A stretch of DNA of 64,000 nt from Pseudoalteromonas luteoviolacea. Its GTDB lineage: Bacteria; Pseudomonadota; Gammaproteobacteria; Enterobacterales; Alteromonadaceae. Below the pieces are notes generated by a model. It was not told where the DNA came from. It saw nothing but the letters and a program-made list of their open reading frames with translations, and made no database searches. The number at the start of each line of letters is the position of its first letter. The stretch's first letter is position 1. Of this stretch, positions 8,377 to 20,538 are shown piece by piece. The DNA is taken from contig NZ_JAGJEH010000003.1 of NCBI RefSeq assembly GCF_018100925.1, positions 496,001 through 560,000 on the forward strand, given 5' to 3'. Made by a program: the position numbers and the translations under genes.

Positions 8377-10662
8377 CTAAGCGTTTTTTGTTCCTGATTG
8401 CGTATAGATGATTTCGCTTAAGCCCTGAGCGATAATAAACTCTCGTAAATAACGGTGCACTTGAATCGCACTTGATGCGCTCAAGCATTGCTCAAGTAAG
8501 GATTCCATGTCCGTCACCTTGAGTCTTCTAAGCACCCATTTTACTTTATTCAACGCCGAAATATTCATACTCAACCTGCGATAGCCCATGGCCACGAGTA
8601 AAATCGCGCCTTCAGGCTCCGAGCCCAACTCTCCGCATAAACTAAAAGGTAGCTCCAGAGCTTGGCAATCTGTGGCAATGCGATTTAGCGCCCTTAATAC
8701 GCTAGGGTGATAAGGCTCAAACAGCTTGGCAACACGTGAATTGGCTCTATCTACAGCCAACAAATACTGCGTTAGGTCATTGCTACCCACAGAGCAAAAA
8801 TCGACTTTTTCCGCCCACTCTGGTAGCAAAAAGATACTTGAAGGCACTTCTATCATAACCCCAATTTCAGGTTTATCTATCTGATAAAACTGATCTGCCC
8901 ACTCCTCTTGCAGTTCAAAATAAGCTTGTTCAAGCAGAGCCAGTGCCTCATCCACTTCTTCCGTATGACCTATCATGGGCAGCATAATTCGCAAGTTACC
9001 GAGCCCTGCATTCGCCTTGATCATCGCTTTTAGCTGGTCGAGAAAAAGTTCTGGGTGATCCAGTGTGACTCTTATGCCGCGCCAGCCCAAAAATGGGTTT
9101 TCTTCTTCAATGTCAAAATAATCTAAGACTTTGTCTCCGCCGATATCCAAAGTACGCATAACAACGGGCTCAGGGTGATACAGAGACAACACTTCTCGGT
9201 AACACTGCTCCTGCTCTGCTTGAGATGGGAATTGTCCCCGTTGCATAAACCAAGACTCGGTACGATATAAACCGACACCGTCACTGTATTTTGCGCTCAT
9301 ATGCTCTGAAGAAAGGTCTAGCCCCGCATTTAATAATAAACTGATGCGCTCTCCATCTAGGGTAATGGGCGGCAAATCATGTTCCGCATCAAACTTATCA
9401 TGCAGTTGGCTTTCTTTTTGCCGAAGTGCCTCATATTCTTGAGTCAGTACTTTAGATGGAGAAACATATATTCTCCCTGCATAAGCATCAAGAATGATGG
9501 GTTTATCTTCAAACTGGAGGAGTGGGATATTTTCAATCCCCCAAATTGCGGGGATCCCCATTGCACGAGTCAATATTGAAGCATGAGAATTCGCTGAGCC
9601 ATGAACACTGATCACCCCTACCAACTTGTCTTTAGGCACATGCGCTAACATGGCTGGTGTGAGTGTCTCCGCGACTAAAATGGTCTGCTCATGATATGAT
9701 TTTGTTACCGACTCAGTACTAACCAAATGATGTAATACCCTTAAACCCAAATCCTTTACATCCACAGCTCGTTCTTTGATATAAGGATCTTGCATGGCCT
9801 CAAATTGAGTTACCAGATCTTCAATTACATGTTTAAGCGCAGATTTCGCATCCCAGCCTAACTCAAGCTCTTTGCTAACTTGCTGACCTAGACTACGTGC
9901 ATCTAAAAGCTGTTGATATACCTCAAAGACAGCTAGTGCCTCTTTGGGTAGAGATAACGATAGGCGATTAGCAAGCACGTGAAATTCGTGTCTAGTCGCA
10001 TCCACAGCTTGTTTAAATAACTTTTTTTGTTCACTCAGATTGGTATTTTTTGTTGACTCGATACTGGAAAAATCCAGTTTAGGTAACACTACATACGCTT
10101 TACCAAGTGCAATTCCTGGGGTGCTGGCTACACCTTTTAGCACTGATGTTTTGTGATTGGTCGCATCTTGTTTTAATAGTGTTTGCAGTTCAACATGGGC
10201 CAGTTGAGACGCCAACTGGGCAGACAATGTGATTAAAAATGATTCCTCGTCATTACTGAATTCACGTGTGTTTCTTTGCTGTACGACAATCACGCCGAGT
10301 ACTTTTCGCTGGTGGACCACTGGCACAGATAAGAAGGCGTTAAAGCCTTCTTCTTGAACTTCTGGAGAGTGTTTGAATCGAGGATGCACCTGCGCCTGGG
10401 CGATGTTAATTGTTTCTTCGCGCTGTGCGACTAGGCCAACTAAACCTTCAGTAAATCCAATCCTGAATTGACCAACAGCTTCAGGGTTTAAGCCATCACT
10501 GGCCATAAGAACAAAATTGTCCTGGCTATAATCAGCAAAGTAAATTGAGCAGCAATCCGTCTGCATGGCCTGCTTTACCATCACAACGAAAAGGTTTAGA
10601 GCGTCACCTAAGTTATCTTGTTGAGAAACTGACTGCGCAATTGACCTTAACGTTGCTAGCAC
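8377..10662 (-). CDS. ptsP: PEP-protein phosphotransferase PtsP (enzyme I-Ntr)
   Basis: A 761-residue cytoplasmic enzyme that starts the nitrogen phosphotransferase cascade by transferring phosphate from PEP to NPr. It has an N-terminal GAF domain (about residues 1-160), an EI N-domain, the swivelling phosphohistidine domain with GSANSHASILTRA carrying the active His, and a C-terminal PEP-binding barrel (MRTLDIGGDKVLDYF, MIEVPSSIFLLPEWA, VGSNDLTQYLLAVDR). The start is a GTG with AGGA eight bases upstream. It lies 13 bases after rppH, the usual gammaproteobacterial pairing. The GAF domain allows regulation by a small ligand such as glutamine, as known for the family. Confidence 0.97.
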   Translation of the reverse strand: MLATLRSIAQSVSQQDNLGDALNLFVVMVKQAMQTDCCSIYFADYSQDNFVLMASDGLNPEAVGQFRIGFTEGLVGLVAQREETINIAQAQVHPRFKHSPEVQEEGFNAFLSVPVVHQRKVLGVIVVQQRNTREFSNDEESFLITLSAQLASQLAHVELQTLLKQDATNHKTSVLKGVASTPGIALGKAYVVLPKLDFSSIESTKNTNLSEQKKLFKQAVDATRHEFHVLANRLSLSLPKEALAVFEVYQQLLDARSLGQQVSKELELGWDAKSALKHVIEDLVTQFEAMQDPYIKERAVDVKDLGLRVLHHLVSTESVTKSYHEQTILVAETLTPAMLAHVPKDKLVGVISVHGSANSHASILTRAMGIPAIWGIENIPLLQFEDKPIILDAYAGRIYVSPSKVLTQEYEALRQKESQLHDKFDAEHDLPPITLDGERISLLLNAGLDLSSEHMSAKYSDGVGLYRTESWFMQRGQFPSQAEQEQCYREVLSLYHPEPVVMRTLDIGGDKVLDYFDIEEENPFLGWRGIRVTLDHPELFLDQLKAMIKANAGLGNLRIMLPMIGHTEEVDEALALLEQAYFELQEEWADQFYQIDKPEIGVMIEVPSSIFLLPEWAEKVDFCSVGSNDLTQYLLAVDRANSRVAKLFEPYHPSVLRALNRIATDCQALELPFSLCGELGSEPEGAILLVAMGYRRLSMNISALNKVKWVLRRLKVTDMESLLEQCLSASSAIQVHRYLREFIIAQGLSEIIYTQSGTKNA

Positions 10663-10675
10663 TTTGACATCCTAC

Positions 10676-11194
10676 CTATCGTCTTCGCCAATGATCTTTA
10701 TGGCTATGTTCTTTGCGATTGAACGGCATCGCAAATGGAGCAAATTCTTTCATAACCCTACGATAAACATCCCTTTTGAATGAAACGACTTGCCTTACCG
10801 GGTACCAGTAACTTACCCACCGCCAATCATCGAATTCGGGATGGTGAGTTCTCAGTAGGTCAACTTCTTCGTCTTTACACCTAAGTTTGAGTAAAAACCA
10901 TTTTTGCTTTTGCCCTATGCATACGGGGCTTGAATCCTTACGAATTAACCTTTTTGGTAGCTTGTATCTGAGCCAGTGTTTAGAGCTGGCTACAATTTCG
11001 ACATCTTCAGGTCTTAACCCCACTTCCTCGTGAAGCTCACGATACATAGTTTGCTCAGGGGTTTCACCTTCATCAACCCCCCCTTGGGGAAACTGCCAAG
11101 AGTGCTGACCATAGCGCCTTGCCCAAAATACTTGCCCTTGGTTATTACATATTACAATTCCCACATTGGCACGAAATCCTTCGGCATCAATCAC
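10676..11194 (-). CDS. rppH: RNA pyrophosphohydrolase
   Basis: A 172-residue Nudix hydrolase that converts 5'-triphosphate or diphosphate mRNA ends to monophosphate, opening transcripts to RNase E. The Nudix box is complete ([23 protein letters not shown]; key residues G, E, RE, EE and G). The N-terminus [16 protein letters not shown] is typical of RppH, as is [14 protein letters not shown] near the end. It heads the leftward rppH-ptsP group and is divergent from mutH. Confidence 0.97.
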   Translation of the reverse strand: MIDAEGFRANVGIVICNNQGQVFWARRYGQHSWQFPQGGVDEGETPEQTMYRELHEEVGLRPEDVEIVASSKHWLRYKLPKRLIRKDSSPVCIGQKQKWFLLKLRCKDEEVDLLRTHHPEFDDWRWVSYWYPVRQVVSFKRDVYRRVMKEFAPFAMPFNRKEHSHKDHWRRR

Positions 11195-11619
11195 CTTAGC
11201 GCCTCATTCTTATGTCTATTTTATTTGATTGTTCCATATATAGCTGGCATCAGCAAATATTATTCCCGCTTTTACTCAAGTTACTCACAGCTTGTGCATA
11301 ACTCAGAACTAACAAGCGCATTTTACAAACAAATCCACAGTTCCATAGCCAAAAAGCTAACTTCTCCACAGAAACTGTGGATAATGTTGTTCATATATCT
11401 GTATTTATCCAAATTATCATAGATTCGCAGTCATCCAAACCTTATAGAAAACCAATAAAGAGCATAAATATCATAAACTTAAACTATTCACACCCCATTT
11501 AAAACTGTTCAAAATAACACCAAGCAAATTCAGTTCAAAAAACAACCAACCCAACTTAATCCACAACCCCCTTATATTTTGATAAAATTTCCCCACATCT
11601 ATATAAGGTAAGTAAAGCA
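11195..11619. other. rppH-mutH divergent intergenic region with DnaA-box-like sequences
   Basis: These 425 bases contain no credible gene. They are very AT-rich and must hold the divergent promoters of rppH and mutH. Two 9-mers fit the DnaA consensus TTWTNCACA exactly on the minus strand (TGTGCATAA at 11293-11301 and TGTGGATAA at 11376-11384). Near matches lie at 11362-11370, 11484-11492 and 11557-11565. The box at 11376 forms part of a perfect inverted repeat, TCCACAG-AAA-CTGTGGA (11365-11381). No replication gene is adjacent. Confidence 0.5.
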
Positions 11620-12294
11620 ATGCTAAAACCCGCTCCACCAACTAGTATTTCTGAATTATTGCAGCGTGTTGAGACGATCGCCGGGTTAACTCTGGGTGAG
11701 CTAGCCGCTCAGTATCACTTTAAAAGTCCGGATGATTTGCTACGAGAAAAAGGCTGGCCTGGGCAGCTATTAGAATATGTATTGGGCGCCAGTGCAGGCT
11801 CCAAGCCTGTACCTGACTTTGAGCATATCGGCATAGAGCTCAAAACCTTACCGCTAAGTTATACCGGCAAACCCCTTGAAACGACCTATGTGTCTGTTGT
11901 ACCACTGACCAACCTGACGGGATTGACATGGCAAAGCTCTAGCGTTAAGAAAAAGCTCAACCATGTACTTTGGCTTCCAATCTTAGCTGAACGTGATATT
12001 CCGCCGATTAATAGAACTATTGGAACTGGATTTTTATGGCAGCCGGACTCGCTCCAAGAAGCACAATTGAGACGAGACTGGGAAGAACAGATTGAATTAA
12101 TTGCCGTAGGTCGAGTAAATGAAATTTCTGGGCACCTTGGGGAAGTCATGCAGATCAGACCTAAGGCAGCTAACAGCAAAGTATTAACCGATGCTATAGG
12201 GCCTGAAGGCGGGTTGATAAAAACCTTGCCCCGAGGATTTTATTTGAAGACGCAATTTACCCAAAACATACTGAAGAATCACTTCTCGTGCTAA
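11620..12294 (+). CDS. mutH: DNA mismatch repair endonuclease MutH
   Basis: This 224-residue methyl-directed mismatch-repair nuclease nicks the unmethylated strand at hemimethylated GATC when activated by MutL. The catalytic D-x6-E-x-K motif is Asp66, Glu73 and Lys75 (PDFEHIGIELKT), with Glu52 in GQLLEYVLG as the further conserved acid. Length is normal. A TAAGGTAAGT stretch precedes the ATG. Presence of MutH implies a Dam-type methylation system in the organism. It is a single gene, divergent from rppH and convergent with the small secreted protein gene at 12351. Confidence 0.97.
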   Translation: MLKPAPPTSISELLQRVETIAGLTLGELAAQYHFKSPDDLLREKGWPGQLLEYVLGASAGSKPVPDFEHIGIELKTLPLSYTGKPLETTYVSVVPLTNLTGLTWQSSSVKKKLNHVLWLPILAERDIPPINRTIGTGFLWQPDSLQEAQLRRDWEEQIELIAVGRVNEISGHLGEVMQIRPKAANSKVLTDAIGPEGGLIKTLPRGFYLKTQFTQNILKNHFSC

Positions 12295-12350
12295 TCGTGG
12301 CCATCATCAATTCGCGTTAGCTGATCACGGCCACTGCTGTGTAAAGGTTT

Positions 12351-12725
12351 TTATCCTTTGATTATTCTAAAGTGGTACAAGCCTTTACTTTCTAAGTTGG
12401 TCCAACTACCACTTGGACATTCGCCATTGTTATTGTTAAACCAAAAAGTAACTGTCTGTTGAGTGGTCAACGCAACTAACATTTGACTATGCAATGCCTG
12501 ACAAAAAGTATTCTCGCCCTGAGAAGTTTTTAAAGAACACAGAGAGCCATTTGACACTTTCAAAGGAGTGCTGCCTGTTCCTGCAAAGCTCGCATATAAG
12601 CGAGTATTCTTATCTAATTGCAAGTCTGTCACTTTACCGCTACACCAAGATTTGCTTGCTGAGGCACCAAAGCTGGCTGCAACGCCCAACACACCGACTA
12701 AAACTGAGAGAGCTTTTTTATTCAT
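12351..12725 (-). CDS. Small secreted protein of unknown function
   Basis: A 124-residue protein with a clear signal peptide (MNKKALSVLVGVLGVAASFGASA) and a mature part of about 100 residues containing four Cys (WCSGK, SLCSLKT, TFCQAL, GECPSG), probably two disulfides in the periplasm or outside the cell. AAGGA lies about nine bases before the ATG. I do not recognise the family. It stands alone between mutH and eno, with a divergent AT-rich upstream region. The signal peptide, ribosome site and Cys pattern support a real gene; no function can be assigned. Confidence 0.75.
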   Translation of the reverse strand: MNKKALSVLVGVLGVAASFGASASKSWCSGKVTDLQLDKNTRLYASFAGTGSTPLKVSNGSLCSLKTSQGENTFCQALHSQMLVALTTQQTVTFWFNNNNGECPSGSWTNLESKGLYHFRIIKG

Positions 12726-12942
12726 GGGTTTAAATTCCTTGTATTAATTATAATTTATAGTCTTCATGCGAATTGTACCTATAAGGGCAATTAATTTTAA
12801 CCCTTTAAATACAATTATTTATGAAACTTTAAATAAAATATAAATCTAATTGACTGATGTTTTTTAATTGGAAGCTTACGTGGAGAGCGTTTAAGTTTAG
12901 ATATGACGGAAATATTGATCGTTATAGCGCTTTCGATGGATA

Positions 12943-12976
12943 TAAAAAAGCCACGAACACAGCTCAGTCGTGGCTT
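12943..12976 (-). terminator. Rho-independent terminator of eno
   Basis: AAGCCACGA (12948-12956) pairs with TCGTGGCTT (12968-12976). Read leftward the stem is followed by TTTTTATA, about 26 bases after the eno stop codon. Confidence 0.85.
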
Positions 12977-13001
12977 ATCTTTTTAAAAGTAATTAGTAAG
13001 T

Positions 13002-14351
<1,350 letters not shown>

Positions 14352-14407
14352 CTATGCAACCGTATTTGTGTGTTTCAGTCGCATAGCAATACCTAAGGTA
14401 TTTAAAC

Positions 14408-14438
14408 AAAAAAGCCGTGCACTCGTGCACGGCTTTTT
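14408..14438 (-). terminator. Rho-independent terminator of pyrG
   Basis: GCCGTGCA (14414-14421), loop CTCG, TGCACGGC (14426-14433), flanked by A and T runs on both sides. It begins immediately after the pyrG stop codon and separates pyrG from eno. Confidence 0.9.
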
Positions 14439-14441
14439 CTC

Positions 14442-16091
<1,650 letters not shown>

Positions 16092-16190
16092 TCAAGGAAA
16101 ATGGAATTTAAATAAGAATCAAGACGGGGCAATAGTATAGCAAAAGCGTGATTAGCAATCCAGCAAAAATTGTCTACTCAAACACCGAGA

Positions 16191-16970
16191 TTACTTTGCG
16201 CGCTTTTTTATGCGCTCCCAAGCATCGTCCATTTGCTCTAAGCTAGCTTCTTCCAAGGTGAGGTTTTGTTTAGCTAAAACCCCTTCTATTTGGATGAATC
16301 GATTACTAAATTTTCTTGTGGCCTGACGCAATAGCTGCTCCGGGTCTCGTTTCGCATGACGAATGACATTCACTGTTGCAAAGAGCAAATCGCCAAGTTC
16401 TTCCGCGCTATGCTCTGAGTACGGATCCTTTGCCATGGCCTCCTTTACTTCATCCACTTCTTCTTCAACTTTATCCAGTGCACCATGATAATCTGGCCAG
16501 TCAAACCTCAAAGAAGCTGCGCGTTTTTGAATTTTTTTAGCTCTGGTTAATGCTGGAAGCCCTTGGATCACATCATCACCGAATGCTGCTTTTTCTTTGC
16601 GTTCGGATTGTTTAATTGCCTCCCACTGAGCATCCAACTCTTGCTCTGTCAAAGATGTTTTTTTGTCGAACACATGGGGGTGACGGCGCACAAGCTTTTC
16701 ATTAAGTCCTGCAACAATGGACTCGAAGTCAAACAGGCCAGCCTCTTTGCCTAGCTGTGCATAAAAAATGACTTGAAACAACAGATCTCCAAGTTCATCT
16801 TTGAGTGCAGTATAATCTCTCTGCTCTATGGCATCAGCCACTTCATACGCTTCTTCTAGGGTGTGAGGAACAATCGAGTTAAAATCTTGTTGTTTATCCC
16901 AATCGCAACCTCTTTCGGGGTCGCGTAAAGTTGCCATGATCTCTACAAGACGCTGTACATTCTCACTCAT
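16191..16970 (-). CDS. mazG: Nucleoside triphosphate pyrophosphohydrolase MazG
   Basis: A 259-residue all-alpha NTP pyrophosphatase with two tandem MazG domains. Each shows the metal-binding acidic pattern (DELGDLLFQVIFYAQ in the first, EELGDLLFATVNVIRHA in the second), preceded by LRDPERGCDWDKQQDF at the N-terminus. The family degrades (d)NTPs, and in E. coli it moderates ppGpp after relA activation. It starts ten bases after the relA stop codon, so the two are probably co-transcribed. Confidence 0.97.
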   Translation of the reverse strand: MSENVQRLVEIMATLRDPERGCDWDKQQDFNSIVPHTLEEAYEVADAIEQRDYTALKDELGDLLFQVIFYAQLGKEAGLFDFESIVAGLNEKLVRRHPHVFDKKTSLTEQELDAQWEAIKQSERKEKAAFGDDVIQGLPALTRAKKIQKRAASLRFDWPDYHGALDKVEEEVDEVKEAMAKDPYSEHSAEELGDLLFATVNVIRHAKRDPEQLLRQATRKFSNRFIQIEGVLAKQNLTLEEASLEQMDDAWERIKKRAK

Positions 16971-16979
16971 TCATTGTCC

Positions 16980-19136
16980 TTAGTGCTGGCGCTTAGCTTC
17001 AAACACGCCTTCGGTTTGAAGTAGTTTAGTCAGTAAACGGTTGGTTGCGGATAAGTCGCCGACTTCAATTTTCATTGTAAAAATTGCAACCCCTTTTTCA
17101 TGTTGAGTTTGCACATTCATATTGAGCACATTGACTTTTTCGTTCGCTAAAACCGCACTAATATCTCGGATAAGCCCCTGCCTATCATTGGCCTCTATTC
17201 GAATGGTGATTTCATAGAATGATTGCACATCTTCAGACCAACTGACTGCAATTTCGCGCTCCGGATGCAGCTCCGTTATGTGCGCAAAAGAGTCACAATC
17301 GGCGCGATGTACCGCAATACCTCGACCCTGCGTGATATAACCAACAATGGCGTCACCCGGTACAGGCTGACAACACTTTGCAACGTGACTGAGCAAGCTG
17401 CCCACACCTTCGACTACAATGCCGTTTTTATCGCCTTTGTGCTTTTTACGGGTACTTAGCTTTAATTTAGGCTCAGATTCTGGCTTATCTTGAATAAAGT
17501 TTAAAAACTGATTGATACGTACGTCACCCGCACCAATCGCCACCATCAAGTCGTCCAACTCTTTAAAGTTAAAACGTTCAATGGCAGGCTCTAATTCTTT
17601 GTAACTGATATCCAGCTTTTGTAGGTGACTATCAAGAATTTCCTTACCTGCTTGTAGGTTTTTATCTCTGTCTTGCTGTTTAAACCAGTGATGAATTTTA
17701 CTGCGTGCACGAGAAGAATATATATACCCCAAAGAAGGGTTAAGCCAATCACGACTCGGTGAGGGGTTTTTCTGGGTTAATATCTCAATTTGATCCCCAG
17801 TGGAAAGCTTGTAAGTAAAAGGCACTATTTTACCAAATACTTTCGCCCCGATGCAGCGATGCCCTACATTAGAGTGTATGTAATAGGCGAAATCTAGCGG
17901 AGTGGACCCCAGCGGTAGATCAAAAATATCGCCACGCGGCGTGAAAACATAAACCCGGTCTTCAACAACTTGGTTCTTTAACTCTTCAGCAAATTCACTG
18001 CCATCAACAACTTCCTCTTGCCACTGCAGTAATTTTCTTAGCCAACTTATCTTTTGCTCATAGCCGGAGCCACGACCTGGCAACGCACCTTCTTTATACA
18101 TCCAGTGTGCAGCCACCCCCATTTCAGCATCCTTGTGCATATCGTGGGTACGGATCTGAATTTCGACTGTTTTACCCTCAGGGCCAAAAACAACGGTGTG
18201 AATTGACTGATAACCGTTTGGTTTCGGGGTCGCAACATAGTCGTCAAACTCTTTATTGAGGTGACGCCAGTTAGTATGTACGATGCCTAATGCAGCATAA
18301 CAATCCTGCAATTGCTCTACCACTATACGCATAGCACGTATATCGAATAGCTGTTCAAACTCGTAATTTTTTTGCGACATCTTTTTGTAAATACTGTAGA
18401 TGTGCTTAGGACGACCATAAACTTCTGCCGTGACATTCGCATCTGCTAACTTTTGTTGCACCGCAGCAACCATGTCACTCATATATGCTTCACGAGCAAG
18501 GCGTTTGTCGGCCAATTTTTTGGCAATTTTTTTATAACTTTCTGGGTGTAGATAACGAAAAGAAAGATCCTCAAGCTCCCATTTAAGTTGACCAATGCCT
18601 AAACGATTTGCAAGCGGCGCGAAAATATTCGCTGTGGTCTTAGCCGCCACGACGCGCTCTTCTTCTGAAGCATCTTTTACGCTACGTAAATAGCAGATCT
18701 GCTCTGCCAACTTGATCACAACAGCACGCACATCTTCTACCATTGCAAGCAACATGCGGCGAATTTTGTCTATTTGGACATTGCCTTTGCTTTGATGCGC
18801 TAAGGTGCTTATTGAAGCCATTTGCTCCACACCTTTTAATAGCAGCGCGATATTCTCGCCCAATGACTTTTCGATCGCTTCAATATCTAATTGTTGCGCA
18901 AGAAAATAGGGAGTTAGAAACGCGCCAGCAAGGGATTCTGAGTCAAAATTCAGCTCAGCCAAAATCTCAACCATTTCAATGGCTTTTTCCAGCAGTTCCC
19001 CATCGGCTTCCGCGGGGCATAAAGCATATGCTTCATTGAGTCGATCAGTTTTTTCTTCGGACAAATTTAACAGCGCCAAACGCGCGTCAAAATCAGCCGG
19101 AAGTGTTGCGTGGTGAGATTGGCGAGTCGCTACCAT
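16980..19136 (-). CDS. relA: (p)ppGpp synthetase RelA
   Basis: A 718-residue ribosome-associated alarmone synthetase activated by uncharged tRNA. Order of domains: a degenerate N-terminal hydrolase-like region, the synthetase domain (YGRPKHIYSIYKKM, DIRAMRIVV, PKPNGYQSIHTVV, EIQIRT), the TGS domain (VFTPRGDIFDLPLGSTPLDFAYYIHS), a Cys-rich helical segment (VAKCCQPVPGDAIVGYITQGRGIAVHRADC) and a C-terminal ACT domain. The hydrolase active-site HD motif is not evident, consistent with RelA rather than SpoT. A strong AAAGGAGGT site precedes the ATG. It lies six bases after rlmD. Confidence 0.98.
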   Translation of the reverse strand: MVATRQSHHATLPADFDARLALLNLSEEKTDRLNEAYALCPAEADGELLEKAIEMVEILAELNFDSESLAGAFLTPYFLAQQLDIEAIEKSLGENIALLLKGVEQMASISTLAHQSKGNVQIDKIRRMLLAMVEDVRAVVIKLAEQICYLRSVKDASEEERVVAAKTTANIFAPLANRLGIGQLKWELEDLSFRYLHPESYKKIAKKLADKRLAREAYMSDMVAAVQQKLADANVTAEVYGRPKHIYSIYKKMSQKNYEFEQLFDIRAMRIVVEQLQDCYAALGIVHTNWRHLNKEFDDYVATPKPNGYQSIHTVVFGPEGKTVEIQIRTHDMHKDAEMGVAAHWMYKEGALPGRGSGYEQKISWLRKLLQWQEEVVDGSEFAEELKNQVVEDRVYVFTPRGDIFDLPLGSTPLDFAYYIHSNVGHRCIGAKVFGKIVPFTYKLSTGDQIEILTQKNPSPSRDWLNPSLGYIYSSRARSKIHHWFKQQDRDKNLQAGKEILDSHLQKLDISYKELEPAIERFNFKELDDLMVAIGAGDVRINQFLNFIQDKPESEPKLKLSTRKKHKGDKNGIVVEGVGSLLSHVAKCCQPVPGDAIVGYITQGRGIAVHRADCDSFAHITELHPEREIAVSWSEDVQSFYEITIRIEANDRQGLIRDISAVLANEKVNVLNMNVQTQHEKGVAIFTMKIEVGDLSATNRLLTKLLQTEGVFEAKRQH

Positions 19137-19142
19137 TATTGA

Positions 19143-20456
19143 CTACCTCCTTTGGAACAACGCCATTGTTTCAATATGCCCAGTATGAGGGAACATATCC
19201 ATCAGTGCGACTTTGCTAACAGTAAACCCAGCGGCCAAAATCAGCGCACTGTCTCTTGCTAAGGTAACCGGATCACATGACACGTATAAAACCTTGTTGA
19301 ATTGCTTCAGTGGCATTTGTTTGAGGACATCATAAGCCCCCGTTCGTGACGGGTCTAACACTAAAGTATCTAACTCCTTGCTAAACCACTCTGCTGTTGC
19401 CATATCTTGGGTCAAATCAAACTGGAAAAACTGCGCATTGTCGATATCGTTAGTGTGCGCATTTTGCGTAGCCATTGCAACAGAAGAAGCAACCCCTTCG
19501 ACACCAATAACTTTCTTTGCTTGTTTTGCAAACAATAAGGAAAAATTACCTATGCCACAAAACAGATCAAGCACCTGCTCATTTCCCGATAACGCAAGCC
19601 AAGTCACTGCCTGATGTAACATCGCTTCGTTAACTGCTGAATTTACTTGGATAAAGTTATCCAACTTAAATTCAAATTGAGTGCCACCAACTGTATATTG
19701 AGGTAATAATGCATAAGACACTTCAGCATTTCCGTCATCCCATAAGACTTGCCAACCTTTTTTATCAAACTCGTCGGTGACGATGTGCTTGACAGTACAA
19801 TCAATTGCTTTTGTGTGACGGAACAACACAAAAGGCGCGTTATCAGCCTCGCATAATTGAATATGGCTAATGCTACGAAGCTGAGGGTGACGATTAAGTA
19901 TGTCTCTTAAGCCGATAAAAATAGATTGATACACCGTCGTCAGAACACCACACTCGGCGATATCGACGAGTTTTTTTGATTTTGATGCTCGAAATCCAAG
20001 CTTGAGCACTTTCTCTTTTTTGTCAAAGTACGTCGCTATTCGCGCTGCACGTCGATAGTGCGAGCCATCACTGGATATAGGTAAGCACCATGGTAACTCA
20101 CTCGTACCTGAAAATTTGGCAAACAGTTTGCCAACCGCAAGCTGCTTGTGTACTAACTGCGCAGACTTCTCCAAATGTTGCAGTGAACAGCCGCCACATG
20201 CTTGATAGTGTGGACAGAATGGAATTACACGCTGATCACTTGGTTTAACAACTTTTGCAACACTGCCCTCAAATAGTTTGGCTTTTTGCTGGTTAATACG
20301 CACTTTAACTTGCTCACTGGGTAAAGCCCCTTCAATAAATCCCACTTTGCCATTATGCTTTGCTACGCCTCGCCCTTGATGATCAAGTGATTCAATTGAC
20401 ACTTCAACGACCTGACCTTTCACTGATGCTTTTTTAGCACGAAAAATTTGTGCCAT
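19143..20456 (-). CDS. rlmD: 23S rRNA (uracil-1939-C5)-methyltransferase RlmD
   Basis: This SAM-dependent methyltransferase places m5U1939 in 23S rRNA. It has an N-terminal TRAM domain (VEVSIESLDHQGRGVAKHNGKVGFIEGALP), the iron-sulfur Cys cluster CPHYQACGGCSLQH plus a later Cys, the SAM motif LDLFCGIGNFSLLFA, and the catalytic Cys in VSCDPVTLARD. I chose the ATG at 20456 because AAGGGG lies six bases before it and the MAQIFRAKK start is usual; the frame is open 18 bases further upstream. It is divergent from barA and leads the rlmD-relA-mazG-pyrG group. Confidence 0.96.
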   Translation of the reverse strand: MAQIFRAKKASVKGQVVEVSIESLDHQGRGVAKHNGKVGFIEGALPSEQVKVRINQQKAKLFEGSVAKVVKPSDQRVIPFCPHYQACGGCSLQHLEKSAQLVHKQLAVGKLFAKFSGTSELPWCLPISSDGSHYRRAARIATYFDKKEKVLKLGFRASKSKKLVDIAECGVLTTVYQSIFIGLRDILNRHPQLRSISHIQLCEADNAPFVLFRHTKAIDCTVKHIVTDEFDKKGWQVLWDDGNAEVSYALLPQYTVGGTQFEFKLDNFIQVNSAVNEAMLHQAVTWLALSGNEQVLDLFCGIGNFSLLFAKQAKKVIGVEGVASSVAMATQNAHTNDIDNAQFFQFDLTQDMATAEWFSKELDTLVLDPSRTGAYDVLKQMPLKQFNKVLYVSCDPVTLARDSALILAAGFTVSKVALMDMFPHTGHIETMALFQRR

Positions 20457-20538
20457 GTACCGCCCCTTATACATTGCTAAACACCAATGAACTCGCTAAT
20501 CTAGAGTTCATAATTATCAAAGTTTTATATCGCTCAAT

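Noticed and set aside
11030..11422. 130-codon open frame spanning the rppH start and the intergenic region
   Set aside because: Half of it is antisense to rppH, there is no ribosome site, and the rest is AT-rich noncoding sequence with DnaA-like boxes.
11293..11565. A replication origin
   Set aside because: DnaA-like boxes are present, but there is no dnaA, gidA, mnmG, rep gene or AT-rich 13-mer array adjacent, and the flanking genes are ordinary core genes.
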